64,000 nucleotides of DNA. It comes from Xenorhabdus japonica. GTDB taxonomy: Bacteria > Pseudomonadota > Gammaproteobacteria > Enterobacterales > Enterobacteriaceae. A model generated the notes under the pieces. That model had not been told where the DNA came from, did no database searches, and saw only the letters and a program-made list of their open reading frames with translations. Positions 1-10,700 of this stretch are shown piece after piece. Within the stretch, counting starts at the first letter, position 1. The number at the start of each line of letters is the position of its first letter. The translations under genes and the position numbers were made by a program. The DNA is taken from assembly GCF_900115195.1 (NCBI RefSeq), contig NZ_FOVO01000009.1, positions 30,196 to 94,195 of the forward strand. Reading direction: 5' to 3'.

Positions 1-3000
1 CAATTCGCTCAGGCTCTGGTAGGTTTCCTGTACTACCTGCCCAACTGTGCGCCCTTGTAATTGAATACGAACTGGCAGGGTATTGATAAACATACCGAGC
101 ACTTGAGAAGCACCCATGCCACCCTGTAAACGCCCCAGCAGAACCGTACCAAAAACAACATCATCACGGCCACAGCATTGTGCCAATACTTGTGCCCAAG
201 CCACATGGAACACAACCGCTGAACTGATACCTTGCTGGCGGGCGCAATCACGGATCTGCTGTGCCAGTTCGTCATCCAGCGTAAAGATATTTTCCACTAT
301 TTTATCATGTTCACTGTATTCATCGCGGTTGTTCCCCTGTACATCAAGTAATTCGAATGGCAGGGTTGGCTCTTCCACGTCGCTCAGTAACTGCTCAAAA
401 TAGGCCTTATGTACTTCAATCGGTACTTTACGAGTTTGGGCAATAAAATTGCGGTAAGGCAGAGGAGCCGGCAGACTCTCTTCTTCGCCCAAGATCAGTG
501 TCTGCACTTCGCTGAAAATAATTTCCAGTGACAGATGGTCACAGACTAAATGATGATGCAGTAAGCTCAGCCACCATAGATCAGAGTCAGGATCTTTGGC
601 TATATGGGCGGCCAATAGTGGCGCTCTGGTAATATCCAACCGTATTGAATCAGGATCGGTAAGACGTTGTAATTGCGTTTCGGCACTTTCTCCGGCTGAT
701 AATGTGACCTCAGTAATCGGCAGCGGCGCATGACGGTAGACAACTTGCACAGGTGCCGGCAGTTCTTGCCAATGGAAAGCGCTGCGCTGAATATCATGGC
801 GATTAATCACCTGTTGCAGCGCCTGCAAGAAACTATCCAGTCGTGTCCGGCTGTCGAAGTTCATCAGAATGTTTTCGAGATAGGTATCGCCTTTTTCTTC
901 CAGTAAATGATGGTACAGAATACCTTCCTGCAATGGCCCAAGTGGATAAATATCCTGAACATTAGTGACACCACCCGGTACGCGGGCAACAATTTGGTCA
1001 ATTTGTGCCTGAGTCAATTCCACCAGTGGCAGCATATCCGGGGTAATGTTCTGGCTGCCTTCGCGGATTAGATTAGGTGGAATGGTCAGTGCATCAGCAT
1101 CTTGATCACTATTCTGATTTAAACGGGCGCTCATGGCCACCAGTGTTGGTGCAGAGAAGACAGCGCTGACATCAATCGATAGCCCTTGCTGGCGCAATTG
1201 TTCGATCAGGCTGACGACCAGCAGTGAATGGCCACCCAGTTCAAAGAAGTTGTCATGGCGTCCGACCTGTTCCAATTCCAAAATAGATTGCCAGACTGCC
1301 GCCAGTTTTTGTTCGATTTCTCCTTGTGGTGCTTCATATTCACGGCTGACGGTGGCAGTACGATCGGGTACAGGCAATGCCTTACGATCCAGTTTTCCGT
1401 TGGTGGACATCGGGAAGGCATCCAGCATGACAAATGCACTGGGCAGCATGTAATCCATCAGGCTGGAACTGAGTTGTTCGCGCAGGTCTGCCGGTTTCAG
1501 AGTGATGCCGGTTTGTGGGATCACATAAGCGATTAAACGTTTGTCACCGGCTTTTTCCTCACGGGCAATGACTACAACATCTTTAACGCCTTCACAAGCA
1601 GCCAGTTGCGCTTCGATTTCGCCCAACTCAATGCGGAAGCCGCGTATTTTGACCTGAAAATCATTGCGTCCCAGATATTCGATATTACCATCAGGCAGCC
1701 AGCGTCCCAGATCGCCGCTTTTATACAAGCGGGCATCGGCTTTTTTGCTGAATGGGTCAGGTACAAAACGCTCTGCCGTCAGATCCGGACGATTCAAATA
1801 ACCGCGGGCAACACCGTTACCTCCAATATGAATTTCTCCGCTGACGCCAATGGGGGCAAGTTGCCCTGATTTATCCAGAATATAGATTTGAGTATTGGCG
1901 TGTGGATGACCAATCGGAATGGTGTCGGTGATGGGGTAGGTATTATCACTTAAAATCAGATTCGTGGCCGTAACGGTGGTTTCAGTCGGGCCATAAGAGT
2001 TGATCCAACGGCAGCGCTGTGTCTCTGGCAGAGATTGCCAACTTACTAAATGACGAGATTCTGCTTTCTCACCGCCAACAATGACCGTATTCAGGTAAGG
2101 GCTAAAACCCATGCGATCGGCTTTCATTTCCTGTATCCATTGATGCCAGAAAGCCGTCGGCACATCTATGATGGTGATCTTATGCAGGTTTAGAAAGTCG
2201 ATAAACTCTGCATTTGGTACACGGATATGTGCAGGGCGCAGGACTAAAGTCGCTCCCGAAGCCAGTGTCGGGAAAATATCAGACACTGAAGTATCAAACG
2301 CAACGGTTGCAAATTGCAGGATGCGCTCGCCTAATTTAGGTTCGCTTATCTGGTGCTGGGCATGGATAAAGCTTGCCACATTGCGGTGTTCCAGCATCAC
2401 GCCCTTAGGCATTCCGGTAGAGCCGGAAGTATAGATGATATAGGCCAGATGATGCGGTTCAAGTCCCAATTGGTGAATATCCGGATTATGGGCTGGTTGT
2501 TTTGCCACGTTATTCCGGTGATCTTCATCATCCAGTAACCAAATGGATATATTGTGTGTTGGCAAAAGCCCCTGCAAATGTTGCTGAGTGAGCAATAATG
2601 CTGGCTTGCTGTCCGACAGTTGATAGGCCAGACGTTCGGCAGGATATTCTGGATCGAGCGGAACATATCCTGCACCGGCTTTGAGAATACCGTATATACC
2701 AATGATCATATCCAGACTGCGGTCGACACAAATTGCCACGCGATCATCCGGACGCACGCCGGACGCAATAAGCTGGTGGGCCAGTTGATTGGCGTGGTGG
2801 TTCAGTTCGGCATAGCTCAGTTCGTTTTCGCCAAATACCAACGCAATAGCATCCGGTGTGCTCTCTGCCTGTTGTTCGAATAGTTGGTGAATTAAGACGT
2901 TTTGCGGATGATCGACGGCGGTATCATTAAACGTTTCCAGCAATTGGGTGCGTTCAGTCAGAGACAAAATGTCGATTGACTCAATGGCCTGTTCAGGTGC

Positions 3001-6000
3001 ATGTTGCAGGGCAGCGACAATTCCTTCCAGAGCTGTATTCATATAGGCATTGATACGAGCCGGATTAATTTGCTGGCTGCATTGCGCAGTAAGCGAAAAT
3101 CCGTCATCAAAATCGTCCACATCTAGTGCCAAGGGATAGTTACTGCGCTCTTCACTTTCCAGTTCGTCAATGCCTTCCCAGGCAATTGAGGCTGCTTGTT
3201 CATCTTCACGCGGATTATGGCGGAAGTTAAGCAGGCTGTTAAACAGTGGCAATGGTGCCTGAATAGCACTGCAACGTTGAGCAATAGCCAGAGGCGCCTG
3301 CTCATGTTCAAGAAGTGTACTTAACTGCTGATAAGTTTCCTGTACGGCCTGTTTAACAGTACGTGCCTGTAATTTAACGCGGATAGGCAAGGTATTGATA
3401 AACATACCGAGCACTTCGGAAGCGCCAATCCCACCTTGTAGCCGTCCCAACAGAACCGTGCCGAATACGACGTCGTCTCGTCCACTGCATCGCGCCAGTA
3501 CTTGTGCCCACGCGACATGGAACAGTACGGCAGAACTCATGCCCAACTGACGGGCGCAATCGCGGAGATTGTGAGCCAGTTTGCTATCCAGCGTGAAAAC
3601 GTTTTCCTCTATCTCATTGAGGCTGTTACCTTGTACATTAAGTAACCCGAATGGCAAGGTGGGCTCTTCCATGTCTCCCAATAATTCGCGGAAATAGTTT
3701 TGATGAACCTCCAACGGCACATTGCGGATCTGCGCGATAAAGTTTCGGTAAGGCAGTGGTGTTGGTAGATTATTGCTTTCCCCCAAAAGCAGGGTTTGTA
3801 TTTCTCTGAATATCATATCCAGTGATATGTGATCACAAACTAAATGATGATACTGCAAGGAAAGCAGCCACTTGTCAGAAGATGGATCTTTAGCAATATG
3901 AGCTGCTAACAGTGGAGCTTTGGTAATATCCATCCGTATTGAACGGGGATCGGTAAGGCGACGCAACTGTGCTTCCGGGGTTTCTATTGTGGATTCGTCT
4001 GTCGATTCTGCCGATAAAGTAAGTTCGATAATAGGCAGCGGGGCATGACGAAAGACAACCTGTACGGGTTTAAGAAGTTCTTTCCAATAAACGGCACTGC
4101 GCAGGATATCGTGTCGGTCGATGACTTGCTGGAGTGCCTGCAAGAAACCATCCAACCGTGTCCGGCTGTCGAAAATCATCAAATGGTTATCCAGATAGAG
4201 ATCACCTTCAGTTTCCAGCAAATGGTGGAACAGGATGCCTTCCTGCAATGGTCCCAATGGATAAATGTCCTGAACGTTGGGAATACCGCCCGTTACATGG
4301 GAAACAATCTGGTCTATCTGGTTTTGAGCCAATTCCACCAACGGCAACATATCTGGCGTAATAACGGTACTGTCTTCTTTAATCAGGTTAGGTGGGACTT
4401 CCTGTATGATGGTGGTTTGATCGCTATTATGGCTGATAAGTGCACTCATTGCGGATAATGTTGGTGTAGAGAATACCGCACTGACATCAAGGGACAAATT
4501 GTGTTGGCGTAGTTGCTCAATCAGGTTGACCACTAACAATGAATGTCCGCCCAGCTCAAAGAAATTGTCTTGGCGCCCGACTTGTTCCAAATTCAGCAGA
4601 GATTGCCAGATTTCTGCCAGTATTTGCTCGGTTTCTCCTTGTGGTGCTTCGTACTCGCGGCTGACGATAGCAGAATGATCAGGCGCCGGCAGCGCTTTGC
4701 GATCCAGCTTGCCGTTAGCGGACATCGGGAAGGCATCCAGTATGACAAATGCACTGGGCAGCATATGATCCATCAATCGGGTACTCAGTTGCTTACGTAA
4801 TTCAGCAGGGCTGAGTGTAACCCCCGTTTGTGGGATCAGATAAGCGACCAGACGTTTGTCACCTATACCTTCTTCACGGGCGATGACCACGGCATCGCTG
4901 ACACCTTCGCAGTCTGCCAGTTGCGTCTCAATTTCTCCCAACTCAATGCGGAAGCCGCGTATCTTGACTTGAAAATCGTTGCGCCCCAGATATTCAATCA
5001 TGCCATTGGGCAGCCAGCGCCCCAGATCGCCGGTTTTGTACATGCGTGCATCTGCTTGTTCGCTGAACAGATGTGTGCTGAATGGATCAGCAACAAATTT
5101 CTCTGCTGTCAAATCGGCGCGGTTCAGATAACCACGGGCAACACCTGCGCCAGCAATATGGATTTCGCCACTGACACCGATAGGAACGGGCTGGCCGTGA
5201 GTATCCAGAATATAAATTCGGGTATTGATCAATGGATAACCAATCGGGATAACACCTTCGAGATGCAGTGGATTTTTGCTATCCAGCTTCAATGTCGTGG
5301 CAATAACGGTGGTTTCCGTCGGGCCATAAGAGTTAATCCAGCGGCAGGAGTGGGTTTCCGGACTGGACAGCCAGTTCATTAAATGGCGGTATTCCGCTTT
5401 TTCGCCGCCCACAATGATGGTGTGCAGGTAAGGGCTGAAACCACTGCGACCCGCCATCATTTCCTGCACCCAATGGTGCCAGAAGGCGGTTGGCATATCC
5501 ATGATGGTGATTTTCTGCTCACGCAGGAAAGTGACAAAAGTGATATCGGGTATTCTGACGTGAGGTGGACGCAGAACCAGTGTCGCTCCCGATGCAAGGG
5601 TAGGGAAAATATCAGACACTGAGGTATCAAATGCCACGGTTGCAAATTGCAGGATGCGATCACCCAATTTAGGTTCACTGGTTTGGTGCTGGGCGTGAAT
5701 AAAATTCACCACGTTGCGGTGTTCCAGCATCACGCCTTTAGGTTGTCCGGTAGAGCCGGAAGTGTAGATGATATAAGCCAGATGGTGAGGCTCAAGTCCC
5801 AATTGGTTGGTATCAGGATTATAGGCTGGCTGTTTTGCCACGCTATCCCGATTATTTTGGTCATCCAGCAGCCAGACAGGGGTGTCCTGTATTGGCAGGC
5901 GTGCTTGTAAATGTTGCTGAGTCAGCAATAACACTGGTTTGCTGTCCGACAATTGGTAGGCCAGACGTTCGACAGGGTATTCCGGATCAAGTGGAATATA

Positions 6001-7746
6001 ACCTGCACCTGCTTTGAGGATGCCGTACATGCCAATAATCATATCCGGGCTGCGATCAGCACAGATTGCAATAGGATCATCAGGGCGCACGCCGGACGCA
6101 ATTAACTGATGAGCCAATTGATTGGCATGCTGGTTCAGTTCCGTATAACTGAGCTGGCTATCGCCAAACACTAACGCGATGGCATCAGGTGTCTGTTCTG
6201 CTTGTTGCTCGAACAGTTGGTGGATCAGCATCTCTTGTGGATAAGCCAGCGCTGTATTGTTGAAATCCACCAATAATTGGTTGCGTTGTTGCGCTTGCAG
6301 CAACGGTAAATCTTCCACTCGCAGAGAATCATCTTCAACCATTGCTGTCAGAAGGGTTTGCAGGTAATTGGCGATGCGTTCAACGCTGGCATGATCAAAC
6401 AAATCACTGGAATATTCCAAGTCGCCCACTATGCCATTTTCAGTATCATTCATGGAGAGAGACAGATCGAAATGCGAACTGTTTTCGATCAGGTTGATTT
6501 CACTGATAGTGGCATCCGGCAACTCTATACTTTGCTGTCCCGGTGTATTATCCACTGACATCATGACCTGAAAAATCGGGCTATGGCTGAGACTGCGCGG
6601 TGGCTTCAATGCCTCAACCAACTGTTCGAACGGTAAATCTTGATGTTCATAGGCTTTCAGAGCATGGGTTTTAATTCGGGTCAGCAAAGTGCTGACCGTT
6701 GGATTGTCATCTAATTGAACCCGAAGAGCCAGTGTGTTGACAAAAAATCCAATCAACGGCTCCAATTCGCGGTATTGCCGATTGGCTACCGGTGTGCCTA
6801 TCACCAAGTCCTTCTGACCGCTGAGGCGGGAAAGCAAGGTGGCCCATCCCGCCATCAGGGTCATAAACAATGTTGTCCCGTGGCGCTGACTGAGGCGTTT
6901 TAATCCGGCACTTAATTCTACTGGCAGGGCGATATCAACATGTCCTCCCGTGTAACTTTGTTTCTCTGGACGTGGCCTGTCAGTCGGCAGTTCCAAAAGT
7001 GCGGGAGCACCCTGTAACGCCTCACGCCAGAAATTCACTTGTTTTTCCAGCGTTTCTCCCTGCAACCACTCTCTTTGCCAGAGAGCATAGTCAGCATACT
7101 GGAGCGTCAGGGCGGGCAGGGGATCATTCTGCCCTGTACTGAATGCATGATAAAGCGTAGAAAGTTCGTGCATCAGGATATTGAGAGACCAACCATCAGA
7201 AATAATATGATGCTGGGTTAACAGCAGGATATGTTCATTTTTCGCCAGTCGCAGCAGATGGCCCCTGATTAAGGGGCCTCGTGCGAAATTAAATGGCTGA
7301 CTGGTTTCGCTCTGAGCTGTTTTTCCAATAATGGTTTGTTGCTCTTCCTCTGGTAAATGGCTGAGATCTTCCACCGCCAAAGAGAAACCGATATTTGGAT
7401 CGCCAATGATTTGCTGCGTTTGGCCTTCTACCATCTGGATGGTAGTACGCAGAATTTCATGACGAGCGACAATGCTGTCCAGCGCGGTTTGGAGTGCGTC
7501 CAGATTCAGATAGCCTTGCAGGTGCAACCCTCCCGGAATGTGATATGCCGTTTGAGCTGCCGGATCTAACTGCGCCAAGAACCACAAGCGTTGCTGTGCC
7601 CAAGAGAGAGGAAGAATTTGCTGATCAGCGCTTCTCGGCATAATCTGCCTTTTTCCCCCGGCCTGACTATTTTTCATGCGTTCTTTAATTTTTTTCTGGA
7701 GTACCGCTTGTCTTAATTCAAGTAGGCTTAGTTCTTTGTTACTCAT
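1..7746 (-). CDS. paxC: PaxC-like non-ribosomal peptide synthetase, 5' part (runs off left edge)
   Basis: Open frame of 2582 codons from ATG at 7746 to the window edge with no stop. The start lies 4 bases after the paxB stop and has a GGAG Shine-Dalgarno inside the paxB 3' end, so the two are translationally linked. Domains by eye: short charged N-terminal docking region (about 1-40), condensation domain, A domain with core FDTSVSDIF near residue 705, carrier Ser near 1068, dual epimerisation/condensation domain (HHLLETEGD near 1173), second A domain (FDTSVSDIF near 1813), carrier Ser near 2172, and a second dual E/C domain cut by the edge. Specificity residues read D-T-S-D-I-G-S-V-I and D-T-S-D-I-G-S-V-T. 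The Asp at position 278 suits a cationic side chain. By analogy with PAX synthetases, a third module and a thioesterase should follow outside the window. The pax assignment is inferred from architecture; NRPS identity is certain. Confidence 0.88.
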   Translation of the reverse strand, partial: MSNKELSLLELRQAVLQKKIKERMKNSQAGGKRQIMPRSADQQILPLSWAQQRLWFLAQLDPAAQTAYHIPGGLHLQGYLNLDALQTALDSIVARHEILRTTIQMVEGQTQQIIGDPNIGFSLAVEDLSHLPEEEQQTIIGKTAQSETSQPFNFARGPLIRGHLLRLAKNEHILLLTQHHIISDGWSLNILMHELSTLYHAFSTGQNDPLPALTLQYADYALWQREWLQGETLEKQVNFWREALQGAPALLELPTDRPRPEKQSYTGGHVDIALPVELSAGLKRLSQRHGTTLFMTLMAGWATLLSRLSGQKDLVIGTPVANRQYRELEPLIGFFVNTLALRVQLDDNPTVSTLLTRIKTHALKAYEHQDLPFEQLVEALKPPRSLSHSPIFQVMMSVDNTPGQQSIELPDATISEINLIENSSHFDLSLSMNDTENGIVGDLEYSSDLFDHASVERIANYLQTLLTAMVEDDSLRVEDLPLLQAQQRNQLLVDFNNTALAYPQEMLIHQLFEQQAEQTPDAIALVFGDSQLSYTELNQHANQLAHQLIASGVRPDDPIAICADRSPDMIIGMYGILKAGAGYIPLDPEYPVERLAYQLSDSKPVLLLTQQHLQARLPIQDTPVWLLDDQNNRDSVAKQPAYNPDTNQLGLEPHHLAYIIYTSGSTGQPKGVMLEHRNVVNFIHAQHQTSEPKLGDRILQFATVAFDTSVSDIFPTLASGATLVLRPPHVRIPDITFVTFLREQKITIMDMPTAFWHHWVQEMMAGRSGFSPYLHTIIVGGEKAEYRHLMNWLSSPETHSCRWINSYGPTETTVIATTLKLDSKNPLHLEGVIPIGYPLINTRIYILDTHGQPVPIGVSGEIHIAGAGVARGYLNRADLTAEKFVADPFSTHLFSEQADARMYKTGDLGRWLPNGMIEYLGRNDFQVKIRGFRIELGEIETQLADCEGVSDAVVIAREEGIGDKRLVAYLIPQTGVTLSPAELRKQLSTRLMDHMLPSAFVILDAFPMSANGKLDRKALPAPDHSAIVSREYEAPQGETEQILAEIWQSLLNLEQVGRQDNFFELGGHSLLVVNLIEQLRQHNLSLDVSAVFSTPTLSAMSALISHNSDQTTIIQEVPPNLIKEDSTVITPDMLPLVELAQNQIDQIVSHVTGGIPNVQDIYPLGPLQEGILFHHLLETEGDLYLDNHLMIFDSRTRLDGFLQALQQVIDRHDILRSAVYWKELLKPVQVVFRHAPLPIIELTLSAESTDESTIETPEAQLRRLTDPRSIRMDITKAPLLAAHIAKDPSSDKWLLSLQYHHLVCDHISLDMIFREIQTLLLGESNNLPTPLPYRNFIAQIRNVPLEVHQNYFRELLGDMEEPTLPFGLLNVQGNSLNEIEENVFTLDSKLAHNLRDCARQLGMSSAVLFHVAWAQVLARCSGRDDVVFGTVLLGRLQGGIGASEVLGMFINTLPIRVKLQARTVKQAVQETYQQLSTLLEHEQAPLAIAQRCSAIQAPLPLFNSLLNFRHNPREDEQAASIAWEGIDELESEERSNYPLALDVDDFDDGFSLTAQCSQQINPARINAYMNTALEGIVAALQHAPEQAIESIDILSLTERTQLLETFNDTAVDHPQNVLIHQLFEQQAESTPDAIALVFGENELSYAELNHHANQLAHQLIASGVRPDDRVAICVDRSLDMIIGIYGILKAGAGYVPLDPEYPAERLAYQLSDSKPALLLTQQHLQGLLPTHNISIWLLDDEDHRNNVAKQPAHNPDIHQLGLEPHHLAYIIYTSGSTGMPKGVMLEHRNVASFIHAQHQISEPKLGERILQFATVAFDTSVSDIFPTLASGATLVLRPAHIRVPNAEFIDFLNLHKITIIDVPTAFWHQWIQEMKADRMGFSPYLNTVIVGGEKAESRHLVSWQSLPETQRCRWINSYGPTETTVTATNLILSDNTYPITDTIPIGHPHANTQIYILDKSGQLAPIGVSGEIHIGGNGVARGYLNRPDLTAERFVPDPFSKKADARLYKSGDLGRWLPDGNIEYLGRNDFQVKIRGFRIELGEIEAQLAACEGVKDVVVIAREEKAGDKRLIAYVIPQTGITLKPADLREQLSSSLMDYMLPSAFVMLDAFPMSTNGKLDRKALPVPDRTATVSREYEAPQGEIEQKLAAVWQSILELEQVGRHDNFFELGGHSLLVVSLIEQLRQQGLSIDVSAVFSAPTLVAMSARLNQNSDQDADALTIPPNLIREGSQNITPDMLPLVELTQAQIDQIVARVPGGVTNVQDIYPLGPLQEGILYHHLLEEKGDTYLENILMNFDSRTRLDSFLQALQQVINRHDIQRSAFHWQELPAPVQVVYRHAPLPITEVTLSAGESAETQLQRLTDPDSIRLDITRAPLLAAHIAKDPDSDLWWLSLLHHHLVCDHLSLEIIFSEVQTLILGEEESLPAPLPYRNFIAQTRKVPIEVHKAYFEQLLSDVEEPTLPFELLDVQGNNRDEYSEHDKIVENIFTLDDELAQQIRDCARQQGISSAVVFHVAWAQVLAQCCGRDDVVFGTVLLGRLQGGMGASQVLGMFINTLPVRIQLQGRTVGQVVQETYQSLSEL

Positions 7747-7750
7747 TTAA

Positions 7751-10700
7751 TTAATTATCTCCATTTAACAGGGCACGCAGTTCATCTTCAGACAAGTTCT
7801 CCAATTCTTTTTGCAGCGATTCGATATCTTCTTGTGCGAAAAAGGTTTCGATCTGTCTTGACGCGATAAGCTCAGCGAGTTCAGAAAGTTCTGGATGAGC
7901 AAATATGTCTTGGATGGACACTTCAAGATGGAATTCATCACGCAATCTTGCCATTAACTGAATGATTGATAAGGAGTTTCCACCTAAATCAAAGAAGCTG
8001 TCATGGCGCCCTATTTGTTCTAACCCCAATAAGCCTTGTAGGATGGCGGCGATCTGCTGTTCGATTTCACCTTGAGGTGCTTCGTATTCACGGCTGGCGA
8101 TGGCTGAACGATCCGGCGCTGGCAGTGCTTTGCGATCTAATTTGCCACTTCCGGTCAGCGGGAAGGATTCCAGCATGATAAACGCGTTGGGTATCATGTA
8201 GCTGGCCAGATGGGTATTCAGTTGTTCACGCAGGCTATTGGCATCGGGCGTGAAATCGGATTGTGGTATGACATACGCGACCAGACGTTTGTCACCGGTT
8301 TCTTCTTTGCGGGCGATCACCACGGCATCCTTGACGCCCTCACAGGCTGCCAGTTGTGCCTCAATTTCTCCCAACTCAATGCGGAAACCGCGTATCTTGA
8401 CCTGAAAATCGTTGCGTCCCAGATATTCAATCATGCCATTTGGTAACCAGCATCCCAGATCCCCCGTTTTATACATACGGGCATCTGTTTGTTCGCTGAA
8501 TGGGTCAGAAATAAATTTCTCCGCTGTCATCTCCGGCTTATTCAGATAACCCCGTGCGACGCCCAAACCACTGATGTGAATTTCACCACTGACACCAACG
8601 GGGACAGGCTGACCGAGGGTATCCAAAATATAGATACGGGTATTGGGCAACGGACGGCCAATCGGAATGTTGTCATTGGCATACGGAACCTGCCTGTCAT
8701 CTACCGTCAGTGTGGTGACAATAACCGTTGTTTCCGTTGGGCCATAGGAGTTGACCCAACGGCAGGAGTGGGTTTCCGGGCTGGACAGCCAGCTTAATAA
8801 ATGGCGATGCTCCGCTTTCTCACCGCCCACAATAATGGTATGCAGATAGGGGCTGAAACCACTGCGACCTGCCATCATCTCCTGTACCCAGTGGTGCCAG
8901 AAGGCAGTTGGCATATCCATGATGGTGATCTTTTGCTCGCGCAGAAAAGTAACAAAGGTTGCGTCCGGTACTCTGATATGAGGCGGGCGCAGAACCAGTG
9001 TGGCTCCCGATGCAAGGGTAGGGAAAATATCCGATACCGAAGTATCAAATGCCACGGTCGAAAATTGCAGAATGCGATCACCCAATTTAGGCTCACTGGT
9101 CTGGTGCTGGGCATGAATAAAGTTGACTACATTGCGGTGTTCCAGCATCACGCCTTTAGGTTGTCCGGTTGAGCCGGAGGTATAGATGATATAGGCCAGA
9201 TGGTGTGGCTGGAGAACCATTTGGCTGGCATCAGGGTTGTGGTCGGGCTGTTTTGCCACATTAATGCGGTGAGTTTCATCATCCAGCAACCAGACGGTCA
9301 GGCCTTGTGTTGGCAAAAGCCGTTGCAAGTGCTTCTGAGTCAGCAATAGTGCAGGCTGGCTATCCGAGAGATGATAAGCCAGTCGTTCGGTGGGGTATTC
9401 AGGATCGAGCGGAATATAACCCGCACCCGCCTTGAGGATACCGTATATGCCAATGATCATATCCAAACTGCGGTCGACACAAATGGCGACGCGATCATCA
9501 GGGCGTACGCCGGATGCAATAAGCTGATGTGCCAGTTGATTGGCGTGGTGATTCAGTTCGGCATAGCTCAATTGTCTATCACCAAACATCAACGCGATAG
9601 CATCCGGTGTCTGTTCCACTTGCTGTTCAAATAACTGGTGGATTAAGACATCTTGCGGATGTTCGACGGCGGTATCGTTAAATGTTTCCAGTAATTGAAA
9701 GCGTTCTTCTGGAGACAGAATATCGAGCGATTCAATTTTCTGCTCCGGTGCATGTTGCAGGGCTGCGACAATTCCTTTTAAAGCCATATCCATATAGGCA
9801 TTGATACGCGCTGGATTAATCTGCTGACTGCATTGTGCGGTGAGCGCAAATCCATCGTCAAAATCATCCACATCCAGCGACAGCGGGTAATTACTGCGTT
9901 CTTCGCCACTGAGTATCTGCATGCCTTCCCAAGCCAGCGATTCAGATTGAGACCCATTGTGTGGGCTGTGACGGAAGTTCAGCAGGCTGTTAAACAGCGG
10001 TAATGGTGCCTGAATGCTGCTGCAACGCTGGGCAACAGCCAATGATGCCTGCTCGTGATCGAGTAATTCACTGAGTTGCTGATGGGTTTGTTGTACAGCT
10101 TCCTTGACGGTGCGAGCCTGTAGCCGAACACGGATAGGCAGGGTATTGATAAACATACCGAGCACTTCAGAAGCGCCAACGCCGCCCTGTAAACGTCCCA
10201 ACAGAACCGTACCAAATACGACATCATTTCGTCCGCTGCACCGGGCTAATACTTGTGCCCATGCGACATGGAACAGTACAGCAGAACTCATGCCCAATTG
10301 ACGGGCGCAATTACGCAGATTGTGGGCGAGTTCGCTATCCAGTGTGACGGTATTTTCTACTATTGCATGAATATTTGCATTGATGCGGTTTTCATCAAGC
10401 TCACTTTCGTTGAGACTGATTTCATCACGATAGTTGCTTTCATCACGATAATTGCCTTGTACATCAAGTAATCCAAACGGCAGGGTCGGCTCATCAACAT
10501 CCTCGAGCTGTTCGCGGAAATAGTCTTGATGAACTTCCAGCGGCACGCTGCGGGTTTGGGCAATGAAGTTACGATAAGGCAGGGGAGCCGGCAGTCTGTC
10601 ATTTTCTCCCAATATCAGAACCTGAATTTCATTGAAGATCATCCCCAATGAAATGTGGTCACAAACTAAATGGTGGTGCAGTAAGGAGAGTAACCATTGT

